NCBI RefSeq assembly: GCF_017309185.1 | Contig: NZ_JAEKJZ010000001.1 | Location: 62,001-126,000 of the forward strand | Length of the DNA stretch: 64,000 bases | Reading direction: 5' to 3' | DNA from: Roseibium aggregatum | GTDB taxonomy: Bacteria; Pseudomonadota; Alphaproteobacteria; Rhizobiales; Stappiaceae | Shown here: one piece after another, positions 43,627 to 52,011 of the stretch | Layout of the letters: each line of letters begins with the position of its first letter | Position numbering within the stretch: position 1 is the stretch's first letter | Program-made: the position numbers and the translations under genes | The notes under the pieces: generated by a model | Databases searched by the model: none | What the model was told of the DNA's origin: nothing | The model's input: only the letters and a program-made list of their open reading frames with translations

Positions 43627-44268
43627 ATGGACAGGAATACCGGCGCGAGAAAGCGGATCATCGAAGCCGCGCGGAACGCGGTTCTGGAAAAAGGGTTCGG
43701 AGCGACCTCAATCGAGGAGCTTTGCGCCGAAGTGAAAATAACCAAGAGCGGGTTCTTCTATCATTTCAAGGACAAGGGCGAACTGGCGAGGGCCCTTTTG
43801 GAAGAGTATATCGAGGAGGAGGAACGGTTGTTCGACCGGCTCTTCGATCAGGGAAAGGAACTCGCCGACGATCCTCTCCAGGCCTTTCTGACCAGTCTGA
43901 AACTGCTTGCGCGCATGGTCGAGGATCTGCCCGCGGGTCATCCGGGCTGCCTTGTCGCCACCTATTGTTACCAGGAACGGCTGTTCGATCGTCAGGTGCG
44001 CGAACTGAACCGCAAGGCGGTTCTGTCGTGGCGCGCGCGTTTCCGCGCCGCGCTCGACGAAATCGCGGAGCGGTATCCACCCAAGGAGGAGATCGATCTG
44101 GATGCCCTGGCCGACATGGTGTCGACCATTCTCGAAGGCGGCATCGTCATGTCGAAAGCGCTGGCGGTTCCAAGTGTTCTGCCTCAGCAGGTGCTGTTGT
44201 TCCGCAACATGATGAGAGCGATGTTCCTGCCCGATGCCCAGCTTTCGCGAGCCGCCGCCGGAGCATAG
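43627..44268 (+). CDS. TetR-family transcriptional regulator
   Basis: A 213-aa repressor-type regulator. The DNA-binding domain is RKRIIEAARNAVLEKGFGAT followed by SIEELCAEVKITKSGFFYHF (residues about 8-48). The C-terminal ligand domain is helical, with HPGCLVATYCYQERLF in the place where TetR_C-type domains often have a conserved GC. ATG 43627 follows GGAGACAGG. Its divergent neighbour is the homocysteine methyltransferase gene, which may be its target. The effector is unknown. Confidence 0.9.
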   Translation: MDRNTGARKRIIEAARNAVLEKGFGATSIEELCAEVKITKSGFFYHFKDKGELARALLEEYIEEEERLFDRLFDQGKELADDPLQAFLTSLKLLARMVEDLPAGHPGCLVATYCYQERLFDRQVRELNRKAVLSWRARFRAALDEIAERYPPKEEIDLDALADMVSTILEGGIVMSKALAVPSVLPQQVLLFRNMMRAMFLPDAQLSRAAAGA

Positions 44269-44289
44269 GGGTCTCTGTGGTCCGACGCT

Positions 44290-45399
44290 CTAATCGGCAG
44301 CCAGAACCGTCCGGCAGTCCTTCGGCAGGGCGGACAGGGCCATGGGGCGCTTCTTGACCACCTTCTTCTTTTCACCCGGCTTGGGCGGGTTCTTGGGAAC
44401 CCAGGGTTCGTCAGACAGCCAGTAGGTCAGGTGTTGGCCGCAGCCGTCGCCGGCCGGCGGCGGGTTCTGGTCCTTGCAGCCGACGCTGCCTTTCGGGCAG
44501 GAAAGCCGGACGTGGAAATGATAATGGTGCCCCCACCAGGGGCGAACCTTGCGCAGCCAGGCGCGGTCCCGGCCCGTCTCGAACTTGCAAAGCGCCTTCT
44601 TGATCGTCGGGTTGACGAAGATCCGCGCGACCCGCTTGTCCGACGCGGCCCGGCGGATCAGCCGGGCGTGGGTGTCGGACCATTTCTTGGGGTCGACCCG
44701 CCGGTCGGCGCCTTTGACATCCAGGGGCCCGATCAGCATGGAGATCGCGGAGATCTTCTCGCGCTCTTCCGGTGTCAGACGTTTTTCCGGCATTTCCGTC
44801 AGCCAGATATCGGCGTCGAGGCCGATCTGATGGCTGGCATGGCCGGAGAGCATGGGCCCGCCGCGCGGTTGGGCGAGGTCGCCGACCAGAAGGCCGTTCC
44901 AGCCCACCTTGGGTGCATCGGCGGCCAGATCCTTCAGATAGTCGATCAGCGCGGGATGGCCCCAGTTGCGGTTGCGGGACAGCCGCATGGCCTGCCAGTT
45001 GGGGCCGTCCACCGGCAGGGCGGCACCTCCGGCCAGACAGCCCTTGGCATAGGAGCCGATCGAACGCGCCTTCAATGGCGCGGGTCCGGCGGCGGCGCCG
45101 AAATAGTCCTTGGCAGGAAGATTGGCGTAAAGCACCAGCTTCGGCTTTTCGGCAATATACCCCTCTGGCACAGCTCGTTTCTTGGCTGGTACGGGAACGC
45201 CGGCCACAGGTTCGTTTTCCGGTGCGGCCTCAACTATCGTACCCCGGAAGTCGCCCGGCTTGGACTGGGGAACGGGCAGGGTGGCCGCGACGCCTTCGGG
45301 CAGGCAAAAGACAAAGGCCATGACGCAAACCAGTCCGGCGAGAAATCTCTTTCCGGTGTCAGATGCGCCTGTCCGCGCCGGTTTGGACCGATTGTTCAC
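44290..45399 (-). CDS. mepA: Penicillin-insensitive murein endopeptidase
   Basis: A 369-aa periplasmic LAS-type zinc peptidase that cuts D-alanyl-meso-diaminopimelate cross-links in peptidoglycan. A signal anchor lies at residues 18-38 (RFLAGLVCVMAFVFCLPEGV). The metal site is in MLSGHASHQIGLDADIWL (His187, Asp195 region), with the third histidine in HYHFHVRLSCP. Several cysteines (about 121, 272, 315, 321, 338) can form disulfides as in E. coli MepA. The start is GTG 45399 with GAGGG upstream. It lies 61 bp after the patatin gene on the same strand, with a strong hairpin between. Confidence 0.93.
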   Translation of the reverse strand: MNNRSKPARTGASDTGKRFLAGLVCVMAFVFCLPEGVAATLPVPQSKPGDFRGTIVEAAPENEPVAGVPVPAKKRAVPEGYIAEKPKLVLYANLPAKDYFGAAAGPAPLKARSIGSYAKGCLAGGAALPVDGPNWQAMRLSRNRNWGHPALIDYLKDLAADAPKVGWNGLLVGDLAQPRGGPMLSGHASHQIGLDADIWLTEMPEKRLTPEEREKISAISMLIGPLDVKGADRRVDPKKWSDTHARLIRRAASDKRVARIFVNPTIKKALCKFETGRDRAWLRKVRPWWGHHYHFHVRLSCPKGSVGCKDQNPPPAGDGCGQHLTYWLSDEPWVPKNPPKPGEKKKVVKKRPMALSALPKDCRTVLAAD

Positions 45400-45429
45400 C
45401 TGGAACCCTCATGTACCGGTGCCTTCGGG

Positions 45430-45457
45430 TTTTCCGCCGGCAAAGGCCGGCGGAAAA
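45430..45457. terminator. Strong hairpin between patatin and mepA genes
   Basis: TTTTCCGCCGGC (45430-45441) and GCCGGCGGAAAA (45446-45457) are perfect 12-bp arms around AAAG. The hairpin begins 4 bp after the patatin stop and ends 31 bp before the mepA start. It lacks a separate T-run, so it may reduce rather than stop read-through. Confidence 0.55.
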
Positions 45458-45460
45458 GTC

Positions 45461-46546
45461 TCAAGCAGCATGCACCAATTCGGCTGCCGGCGCATCCGCT
45501 TCTTCGCTCTCCAGCTGAGATGTCAACAAATCGGCCAGGTTATCCAGAAGGACCGTGTTGTCGCGGATGATCCGGTCGGCAGCACCGTTCAGCGCGATGA
45601 TATTGCCGGGGCGGGCATTGTCCATGTCCTCGGCCTCCGGCGCTAGCGTCGTATCCAGGCGGTGATAGGTGACGCCTGGCAGTTCGTTGAACAGGTGGCT
45701 CGCCTGGTAGGCCGCCGTCTGGGTCTGACCGTCGGAGAAGATCGACAGGATCGGAACGCCCTTGGAAGGCTGCATCCAGCCGAGCGCACCCCAGCCGACC
45801 GCGTCCCGATAGGAAAAGGACCGTTCCGGCGCCCGTCCGGTGCCGAGCGACAGGATCACGATCTCGTCTTCGCCCCAGCCGAGCTTGCGGGCTTCCAGAT
45901 AGGCGGCGATCGCCGGGTCGTTCATGAAGACGCCACCGTCGACAAGCGCTTCCTCGCGTTTCCGGCTGAGGTTCTCGATCCGCGCCGGTTCGAAGTAGGA
46001 GGGGGCCGCCGTGGTCGCGCGCACGGCCTGCCAGAAGTAGTAATCGTCCGGCCGGCTGCCGTTTTCTTCCAGACCGTTGGTCATGAAGACGGCGCGGCGC
46101 TGTTCGATGTCATAGGCGGTCAGAACCAGTTTTGTGAGCGCACTGGCCATCGAGGTCCAGCCGAAGCGCTCCTTGAGCAGCTTTTCCAGAGGACGGGCAT
46201 CGTAGGTTTCGTCGAAAAGCCCAAGTGGATTGGTGACGGCGCGGGCGAGCCTTGCGCTGATGGAATGCTTGAAGATCTCGCGCGCCTCCCGCTCGTAGAA
46301 CAGGCGCAATTCGGCAATGGTCGCGGCCGCTTCACCGCTTGTTCCGCCGGGGCGCGGCGCACTCAGGCCCGCGGCGATCAGGCCGCCGGTCGAGGTGCCG
46401 GCCATCAGGTCGAAGGCCTGGTGCATCGGCAGATCGACGCCTCGAATGCTCAGCCGGCTTTCAAGGGCTTCGAGTACACGCAAAGGTATCAGGCCGCGCA
46501 CGCCGCCGCCGTCAATGGAAAGAATGAAACGCTTTTTCTGGGCCAT
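45461..46546 (-). CDS. Patatin-like phospholipase
   Basis: A 361-aa lipid acyl hydrolase with a Ser-Asp dyad. The oxyanion loop is SIDGGGVRGLIPLRV (GGGVRG at 13-18), the nucleophile Ser52 is in MAGTSTGGLIAAG, and the Asp is in EALVDGGVFMNDPAI. The layout and C-terminus resemble plant-type CapV/FabD-related patatins. There is no signal peptide and no linked nucleotide cyclase, so a CBASS effector role is not supported. A likely function is phospholipid turnover or storage-lipid hydrolysis. It shares direction with mepA. Confidence 0.9.
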   Translation of the reverse strand: MAQKKRFILSIDGGGVRGLIPLRVLEALESRLSIRGVDLPMHQAFDLMAGTSTGGLIAAGLSAPRPGGTSGEAAATIAELRLFYEREAREIFKHSISARLARAVTNPLGLFDETYDARPLEKLLKERFGWTSMASALTKLVLTAYDIEQRRAVFMTNGLEENGSRPDDYYFWQAVRATTAAPSYFEPARIENLSRKREEALVDGGVFMNDPAIAAYLEARKLGWGEDEIVILSLGTGRAPERSFSYRDAVGWGALGWMQPSKGVPILSIFSDGQTQTAAYQASHLFNELPGVTYHRLDTTLAPEAEDMDNARPGNIIALNGAADRIIRDNTVLLDNLADLLTSQLESEEADAPAAELVHAA

Positions 46547-46746
46547 GGTTCGTCCCCGGAACTGGTCAATTCTGGAAGGGCAGAGCTTTTGAATGGCGAG
46601 TTAAGCCCCCCATCCTCGCTCTGGTTCTAATGATTATGCGGTGATTAAATGTTTGCTACCAAATGCGACATGGCAATGGCAGAAAAACAAAGTCGTTGCT
46701 GAATCTGCAAAGTTGGCATCCAAGTCGTTAACCGGAATTCTGTCCT

Positions 46747-46762
46747 CTGTCATTTTTGACAG
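46747..46762. promoter_or_regulatory. Small dyad upstream of the M42 peptidase gene
   Basis: CTGTCA-TTTT-TGACAG is a perfect 6-bp-arm dyad in the 314-bp gap before the M42 gene. The rest of the gap (46547-46860) has no gene and is moderately AT-rich at its left side. It could be an operator; the evidence is only symmetry. Confidence 0.3.
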
Positions 46763-46860
46763 GGATGGTTGACCGTGGAGCGCTCCGCTGAGAGCCCTTT
46801 ATCCCGAGGGCGGTTTCAGAATAGGATCGCTGCGACTTAAATACGAAAACGGAACCATTC

Positions 46861-47904
46861 ATGAATATCGATCTGCTTCGCCGTCTTTGCGAAACTCCGG
46901 GAGTACCCGGCCACGAACATCGCGTGCGCGACTTGATTGAGACCGAGATCAAGGGCTTGTTCGATGAGGTGACAGTCGATCCGATGGGCTCGCTCCTGTG
47001 CCGGCGCGACAGCCGCAAGGCGCCGAAGAAGGGCGATCCGAAAAAGATCATGCTTCTGTGCCACATGGATGAGATCGGTTTTCTGGTCTCTCATGTCACC
47101 GACAAGGGATTCCTGCATGTCCAGCCGGTCGGCGGCTTCGATGCGCGCAACCTGTTTTCCCGCCGGGTTCTGGTCACCACCGACGAGGGCGATCTGAAGG
47201 GAGTGATGAACCCGGGTGGCAAGCCGATCCATATTTCCTCTCCCGAAGAACGCAAGAAGGTCCCCGAGCCGAAGGACTTCGTCGTCGATCTCGGCCTCGG
47301 CGAGAAGGCGAAGGACATCGTCAGGGTCGGCGACATGGTGACCATGGACGAGCCGCTGATTGAAATCGGCGACAAGGTCGTTTCCAAGGCGCTCGACAAC
47401 CGCATTGCCTGCTGGCTCGGCATCGAGGCGCTCAAAGGCCTCGGCAGGTCGAAACACGAAGCCGAAATCCATGTCGCCTTCACCTGTCAGGAGGAAGTGG
47501 GCCTGCGCGGTGCGCGCACGGCGTCCTTCGCGATCGCGCCGGATATCGGCCTTGGCATCGACACGACGCTGTCCTGTGATACGCCGGGCGTTCCCGAACA
47601 GGACCGCACCACGGTTCAGGGTGCTGGCTTCGGTCTTCACGTGAAGGATTCAAGCTTCATCGCCGACCGTGAGCTGGTCAAGGAAATCGAGACACTGGCG
47701 GAAAAGGAAAAGATCCCGTTCCAGCGCACCATGCTGGCCGCCGGAGGCCAGGACGGCGCCGCCGCTCAACAGGCTGCCGCCGGCGCCAAGGCGGTCGGGA
47801 TCGTTGTCGGCACGCGCTACATTCACACTGTGACGGAGATGATCCACAAGACCGACCTCCAGGCGGCCCTGGACATTCTGGTGGCTTATCTGAAAAAGGC
47901 TTGA
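46861..47904 (+). CDS. M42-family metallopeptidase (FrvX/glutamyl aminopeptidase-like)
   Basis: A 347-aa cytoplasmic aminopeptidase with two metal ions. The start NIDLLRRLCETPGVPGHEHR is family typical. The metal and catalytic blocks are LCHMDEIGFLVSHV, SKALDNRIACWLGIEAL, FTCQEEVGLRGARTASFAI, GIDTTLSCDTPG and the final VVGTRYIHTVTEMIHKTDLQ. These enzymes trim N-terminal residues from peptides and often form tetrahedral dodecamers. It stands alone; a GC-rich hairpin at 47941-47961 lies just downstream. Confidence 0.93.
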   Translation: MNIDLLRRLCETPGVPGHEHRVRDLIETEIKGLFDEVTVDPMGSLLCRRDSRKAPKKGDPKKIMLLCHMDEIGFLVSHVTDKGFLHVQPVGGFDARNLFSRRVLVTTDEGDLKGVMNPGGKPIHISSPEERKKVPEPKDFVVDLGLGEKAKDIVRVGDMVTMDEPLIEIGDKVVSKALDNRIACWLGIEALKGLGRSKHEAEIHVAFTCQEEVGLRGARTASFAIAPDIGLGIDTTLSCDTPGVPEQDRTTVQGAGFGLHVKDSSFIADRELVKEIETLAEKEKIPFQRTMLAAGGQDGAAAQQAAAGAKAVGIVVGTRYIHTVTEMIHKTDLQAALDILVAYLKKA

Positions 47905-47940
47905 GGTCGGCTGTATCACCGGCCTCCCCGACCTTGCGCA

Positions 47941-47961
47941 GCCCCGGCCTTCTGCCGGGGC
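47941..47961 (+). terminator. GC-rich hairpin after the M42 peptidase gene
   Basis: GCCCCGGC (47941-47948) and GCCGGGGC (47954-47961) are perfect arms around CTTCT, followed by AGTTTG. It is 36 bp after the stop codon. The weak T content makes it an intermediate-quality terminator. Confidence 0.5.
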
Positions 47962-48008
47962 AGTTTGTAAAGGAAATCGATTGGCCCCGGCTTAGGGCTA
48001 ATTGGCGT

Positions 48009-48177
48009 TAACTTTGGCCGTTAGTTTCCCACTCTCCACAGTCTTCCCGGACGGGCTGCCAAGATGCGGATGGGGAAACCAAAGCAAACGCAAAGGGGTT
48101 TGGCTTCAGATCCCGGCTCGCGCTCCGCTGGGCCGGGATGACGCTGAGAGGCGATAGCGGCAAGGGAGCCAAAGTTA
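48009..48177. repeat. 169-bp element with terminal inverted repeats
   Basis: TAACTTTGGC (48009-48018) and GCCAAAGTTA (48168-48177) are perfect inverted ends. Halfway between lies another hairpin, ATCCCGGC (48110-48117) and GCCGGGAT (48132-48139). The element lies in the 325-bp gap 47905-48229, which has no gene. This looks like a small non-coding mobile or REP-like unit, but only one copy is visible here. Confidence 0.45.
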
Positions 48178-48229
48178 GCGGCCACAAGCACAAGGCCGGG
48201 ACGGCAGGCGATGTTTGGTTTCGGCGGTC

Positions 48230-48883
48230 CTAGGCCGTCAAACCCAACAGGCTCGACACCTGCTCGCCGGTTCCCACGTAAAGTTCGCTGACGGAACTGC
48301 TTTCGTAGCTGAACGACCCGTTGCCGAAGGTTCCCTCGATGTCCGAGGCGCTGGCGGTGCTCACGGACAGGCCGGTGTCGTTGTCGTAGGACACCCGCTC
48401 GAAGGAGACGAACTGCGCGGTAAGCGTTTCACCGCCGATTTCCGCCTCGATGGTGGTCGTCGAAATCGTCGCGCTTTCATACGAAATGGAAGCAGCGGAT
48501 CCCGTGTCGTCGTCTTCACCGAGGGCGGCTTTCAGCTGGCTGGCGGCTTTCTGGTAATCCTCGACGGTCGCCAGCGCGCCGGGCTTGTCGTCGTCGCCGT
48601 CTTCGCCTTTGCCCTTGGCGACGGCGTCCTGAAGGGCGGCGATGACCACCGCATCCTTTTCGGCCTTGTCGCTGGCGGCTTCCAGGAGGCTGACGGCGGG
48701 CGAGCCCTGGGCGTCCTTGTGATGCCCGTTGCCGCGGCCGATTTCATGCCCGCGTCCATGACCGTGGCCGTGCGCATGCCCGTGGCCTTTGGGGCCGCGA
48801 TGCTCTCGTTCGGTATCGGAACTGGAAATGGACGCCGAATAGAGACTCGTGCTTTGAGTCGTCGTCTCGATGGAGATCTGCAT
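48230..48883 (-). CDS. Unknown 217-aa protein with His/Gly-rich segment
   Basis: A protein with no recognised domain. It begins MQISIETTTQSTSLYSASIS. A His/Gly-rich segment follows at about residues 29-56 (GPKGHGHAHGHGHGRGHEIG). A helical acidic middle comes next (EKDAVVIAALQDAVAKGKGE, then YQKAASQLKAALGEDDD). The Ser/Thr-rich second half is made of short beta-like repeats (SISYESATISTTTIEAEIGG, then SVSTASASDIEGTFGNGSFS). There is no signal peptide, which would fit type I or flagellar-type export or a cytoplasmic role. The histidines may bind metal. It stands alone on the minus strand. Confidence 0.65.
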   Translation of the reverse strand: MQISIETTTQSTSLYSASISSSDTEREHRGPKGHGHAHGHGHGRGHEIGRGNGHHKDAQGSPAVSLLEAASDKAEKDAVVIAALQDAVAKGKGEDGDDDKPGALATVEDYQKAASQLKAALGEDDDTGSAASISYESATISTTTIEAEIGGETLTAQFVSFERVSYDNDTGLSVSTASASDIEGTFGNGSFSYESSSVSELYVGTGEQVSSLLGLTA

Positions 48884-48986
48884 GGTCTTGCTTCCTGGCA
48901 GTCAACGGACCTTCCTGGTCCTGAAAAAGTCCGCCTACCATAATGCAAGCCGGTTAACAGGCGATTAACCTATTGAGGCTCCACAT

Positions 48987-49658
48987 CTAGATGTCGCCGT
49001 CACGGCCATGGAAGATGGCCTTGAGAAACCGGCCGGCCAGAACCATGCCGCGTTCGTCGATCGAATGACCGAGGCCCGGAACCTCATGAAGCTCCGTTTC
49101 CACACCGGCGCGGCTGAGTGCGTTGTAAGCGGCTTCGGCGTGATAGCAGGGAACGACATCGTCTTCCGTGCCATGCACGATCAGAACGGGGCTTTCCGTC
49201 ATGATGTCCGAAAGCCGTTCGGCGCCGGGGAGCAGTCCGGAAAAGCCGAGCAACCCTGCAGGCGGGATCTTGCGTCTGAGACCGGCCTGAAATGTCATCA
49301 TCGCACCCTGGCTGAACCCGACAAGTGCCAGGGACCGCTCATCGAGGCCCAGTTTCTCAAGCTCGTTGTCGAGAAAGCGGTCGAGGTCCGCTTGAGCGGC
49401 TTCCGCGCCGATCCGGTACTCTGCCGGCGTACGCGTCTCCAGGGCGAACCATTGCCGTCCGCCGAACATCTCGAAAGGCAGGGCTTCCGGTGCGTCCGGG
49501 GCGACGAAGGCCGCGTCGGGAAGAACACTCTGCCAGGCGCGGCCGAGATCGATCAGGTCGGCCCCGTCCGCGCCGTATCCGTGCAGGATCACCACAAGCT
49601 GTCTGGCGGGCTCACCGGACGCCGGTGCCAGCCGGGGTCCGTTCAGGGGTAGGGTCAC
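48987..49658 (-). CDS. Phospholipase/carboxylesterase-family alpha/beta hydrolase
   Basis: A 223-aa serine hydrolase of the YpfH/carboxylesterase 2 family. The fold markers are VVILHGYGADGADLIDLG at the oxyanion region, LVGFSQGAMMTFQAG with the nucleophile serine, VLIVHGTEDDVVPCYHAE with the Asp, and VPGLGHSIDERG with the His. The start is GTG 49658. Enzymes of this family hydrolyse short-chain esters and lysophospholipids; the natural substrate is not known. It lies 26 bp after the TPR-methyltransferase gene on the same strand. Confidence 0.9.
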   Translation of the reverse strand: MTLPLNGPRLAPASGEPARQLVVILHGYGADGADLIDLGRAWQSVLPDAAFVAPDAPEALPFEMFGGRQWFALETRTPAEYRIGAEAAQADLDRFLDNELEKLGLDERSLALVGFSQGAMMTFQAGLRRKIPPAGLLGFSGLLPGAERLSDIMTESPVLIVHGTEDDVVPCYHAEAAYNALSRAGVETELHEVPGLGHSIDERGMVLAGRFLKAIFHGRDGDI

Positions 49659-49684
49659 GATTTCGTCTGCCGGGGGTTCGAGGA

Positions 49685-50998
49685 TCAGGCGCTGTCTGTG
49701 TGAGGTTTTCGAAGCTGAAAAACAAGCCCGTGGACTTTCTCCCCAAGTTCATGACGTAAAACGGCGCGTTTTTCCTCGACATAGATCAACCCGGCGGTTT
49801 CCGAGCAGCGGCGCAGATACTCCGGCGAATGAGCATAGCGGCCGGTCGCGTCGACGCGGTAGTCCGTCTCCGGGTCGTTCTCCAGATGCTCGACACTGGC
49901 AACGAGCAGCCCGCCCGGCTTGAGAGCCTGGGCAAGGGCGGTCATGAAGGGGTGAAGGTCGCCGATATAGCAAAGAGTGTCGACACAGAGCGCGAGATCG
50001 AACTGGGTTGGCAGATCGGCTTTCAGAAAGGCAACCAGTTCGCCTTCCAGAAGGAAGTCATAGACCTTCAGCCCGCCTGCCTTCTTCAGCATGCCGGGGG
50101 AAAGATCGATGCCCGTCAATCGCGTGCAATGGTCCCGGACAAGCGGGCCGCAGAGACCTGTTCCACAGCCCAGGTCGACCACGTCCTGAAACGGCGCCCC
50201 GTTGGCCTTTGCATGGTTGACCACCTCCTCGGCCACAAGCTCCGGGGCCTTGTATCCAAGCCGGCCGAGGACCTCGTCGAATGTTGAGGAGAAACTGTCA
50301 AAGTGGGTTTTCACGTAATCTTCGGGCGCGATGTCGAGATTGTCGCCGCGCACGGCGGCAAGCTGATAGCGGGCAACTTTGTTGTCCGGGAAAAGCTCGA
50401 CGATTTTTTCCAGATGCGACTGGGCTCGCTCCTTGCGTCCGAGCGCACACAAGACCCGGGCATGCCAGACCGGATCGTTCCAGACGTCCGAGCCGAAATC
50501 CAGGCAGGTTTCGATCGCATCCGCGGCTTCTTCCGTCTTGCCGGCAAGCATGAGAGACAGGCCGTAATTGTGCCAGGCGTGCGGGTTTTCGGGGTCGAGA
50601 CGAACGATCTCCGCCAGCACCGGCAGGAGGTCCTTGTTTTGGGTCGCCCCCTGCAAAAGCACATTGATGTTGCGCCAGGCTTCGTCATGGCGCGGTTCCA
50701 GTTCGACGGCGCGCACGTAAGACATGAGCGCTTCCTCGTCCCTGTTGCCGAGCTTGAGGATATTGCCGAGATTGTTGTAGGCGCCCGCGTTGTTGGGGTT
50801 TTTCTCCAGCGATTTGCTGATCAGTTCGATCGCATTGTCCGCATGGCCGGCGTTGAAATGCAGCATGCCGAGGAAGTGCAGGCCGTCCGGGTGATCGGGA
50901 TTGGCTCTCAACACATCCAGGTAAGCGTCCTGTGCGGTTTCCAGATCGCCGGCCTGATGGGCTGAAATACCTTCCTGCAATCGTTCTTCAATATTCAT
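49685..50998 (-). CDS. TPR protein with C-terminal SAM-dependent methyltransferase
   Basis: A 437-aa two-part protein. Residues 1 to about 225 are TPR-like helical repeats (EGISAHQAGDLETAQDAYLD, then NNAGAYNNLGNILKLGNRDE, and so on). From about 240 (YVKTHFDSFSSTFDEVLGRL) a class I methyltransferase follows with motif I DVVDLGCGTGLCGPLV and TGIDLSPGMLKKAG. This layout is known from alphaproteobacterial putative methyltransferases whose substrate, perhaps a protein bound by the TPR part, is unknown. I use ATG 50998; an upstream start adds 11 residues. The csp terminator lies just upstream. Confidence 0.86.
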   Translation of the reverse strand: MNIEERLQEGISAHQAGDLETAQDAYLDVLRANPDHPDGLHFLGMLHFNAGHADNAIELISKSLEKNPNNAGAYNNLGNILKLGNRDEEALMSYVRAVELEPRHDEAWRNINVLLQGATQNKDLLPVLAEIVRLDPENPHAWHNYGLSLMLAGKTEEAADAIETCLDFGSDVWNDPVWHARVLCALGRKERAQSHLEKIVELFPDNKVARYQLAAVRGDNLDIAPEDYVKTHFDSFSSTFDEVLGRLGYKAPELVAEEVVNHAKANGAPFQDVVDLGCGTGLCGPLVRDHCTRLTGIDLSPGMLKKAGGLKVYDFLLEGELVAFLKADLPTQFDLALCVDTLCYIGDLHPFMTALAQALKPGGLLVASVEHLENDPETDYRVDATGRYAHSPEYLRRCSETAGLIYVEEKRAVLRHELGEKVHGLVFQLRKPHTDSA

Positions 50999-51010
50999 TG
51001 TAACACCTGA

Positions 51011-51040
51011 CAAATAAAAAAGGGCGGTCAAACCGCCCTC
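51011..51040 (-). terminator. Rho-independent terminator of the cold-shock gene
   Basis: On the minus strand AGGGCGGT-TTG-ACCGCCCT (51039-51021) runs straight into TTTTTATTTG (51020-51011). It lies 25 nt after the cold-shock gene stop and 13 nt before the TPR-methyltransferase start, so it separates the two same-strand genes. Confidence 0.9.
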
Positions 51041-51064
51041 GCTTTCAAAGACCAGGATGTTACC

Positions 51065-51265
51065 TTACAGGACTTTCAGATCCTGGGCCACCATCTGGCC
51101 CCGGCGCCAGGAGCTGTCGAATGCGACCAGCTGACCCTCTTTCAGGGTGTCGATGCCGGACTGGCGCAAGGCTGAGATATCGACGAGAATGTCTTCTCCG
51201 TCTTCCGGTTCGATGGTGCCGACACCGCGGCCCTGATCGAACCATTTCACGTTTCCATGTTGCAT
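51065..51265 (-). CDS. Cold-shock-domain protein with altered RNA-binding motifs
   Basis: A 66-aa CspA-size protein: GNVKWFDQGRGVGTIEPEDG, then EDILVDISALRQSGIDTLKE and FDSSWRRGQMVAQDLKVL. The fold is clear, but both nucleic-acid motifs differ from the consensus. RNP1 (KGFGFI) reads RGVGTI and RNP2 (VFVHI) reads ILVDI, so the aromatic and histidine residues that stack on bases are gone. It keeps the Trp in KWF. Function may be modified single-stranded nucleic acid binding or something else. It has its own terminator downstream and a 287-bp AT-rich upstream region (51266-51552) that may include a long leader. Confidence 0.85.
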   Translation of the reverse strand: MQHGNVKWFDQGRGVGTIEPEDGEDILVDISALRQSGIDTLKEGQLVAFDSSWRRGQMVAQDLKVL

Positions 51266-51552
51266 GGAGTTTTCTTTCCGTTTTATGCATCAAGGCGATT
51301 AATCGGCATTGATAGCCGCGATTTTCAACGTCTTGATGACAGCGTTGATTATAATACTAAAGTACTCGTCAGCCCCCAGAAGGAATAAACGCCGAATGCA
51401 GCAGAGTTACGTAGCTGCTTCTCGCGATGGAGCAGATCCTGATCGGCTGGGGTCTGGTTTCCTGGCTACGAAGCGCAGGATTTAGAGAAGTATCTCTAAG
51501 TATGGTAATGAATTTGTTAATTTCAAGACCGTCGGATGAAACGCACGGTGCT

Positions 51553-52011
51553 CTAACGGCTCAATTCGCCGAGTATAACATACTTGAGGATGTCAGCGAC
51601 CTGTTCCGACGTCTCGGCAACCGCGAGCGCGGCCGCGTCAACCTCCTTGAGCGGATGGGTCAGGGCAGGATCGTGAATGACGATCAGCGATTTGCCGAGG
51701 GCCGCCGCATAGCCGGCGTCGAAGGCGGCGTTCCATTGCTTGTACTGCTCGCCGAAACGGACGACGACGATATCGGCCTTTTCGATCAGCGTGCGGGTCC
51801 GGATCGCGTTGACCTTGGCGCCCTTGTGATCGTACCAGAACTTCTTGTCCTCGCCGCCCAGAATGAAGGCGCCGCAATCGTCGCTGGCCGGGTGATCCGT
51901 GACAGGGGCGGAAAATTCCACCGGAAGGTTCAACTCCCCGGCCCGGGCCATGATCGGGTCCCGCCAGTCCGTGTGGATTTCGCCGGAAAGATATACGCGC
52001 CAGGTGGTCAT
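51553..52011 (-). CDS. YtoQ-family protein
   Basis: A 152-aa protein of the YtoQ family. The start WRVYLSGEIHTDWRDPI is diagnostic. APVTDHPASDDCGAFILGGE and ADIVVVRFGEQYKQWNAAFD with AALGKSLIVIHDPALTHPLK resemble the nucleoside 2-deoxyribosyltransferase-like fold. The fold suggests a glycosidic-bond enzyme for nucleotides or a related ligand, but no activity is established to my knowledge. It stands alone. The gap upstream (52012-52313) contains the short repeat GAGGTGAGGGCACCTC and no gene. Confidence 0.88.
   Translation of the reverse strand: MTTWRVYLSGEIHTDWRDPIMARAGELNLPVEFSAPVTDHPASDDCGAFILGGEDKKFWYDHKGAKVNAIRTRTLIEKADIVVVRFGEQYKQWNAAFDAGYAAALGKSLIVIHDPALTHPLKEVDAAALAVAETSEQVADILKYVILGELSR

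Noticed and set aside
45461..46546. Patatin as a CBASS anti-phage effector
   Set aside because: No cyclase, Cap2/Cap3 or other defence gene is adjacent; the neighbours are mepA and an aminopeptidase.
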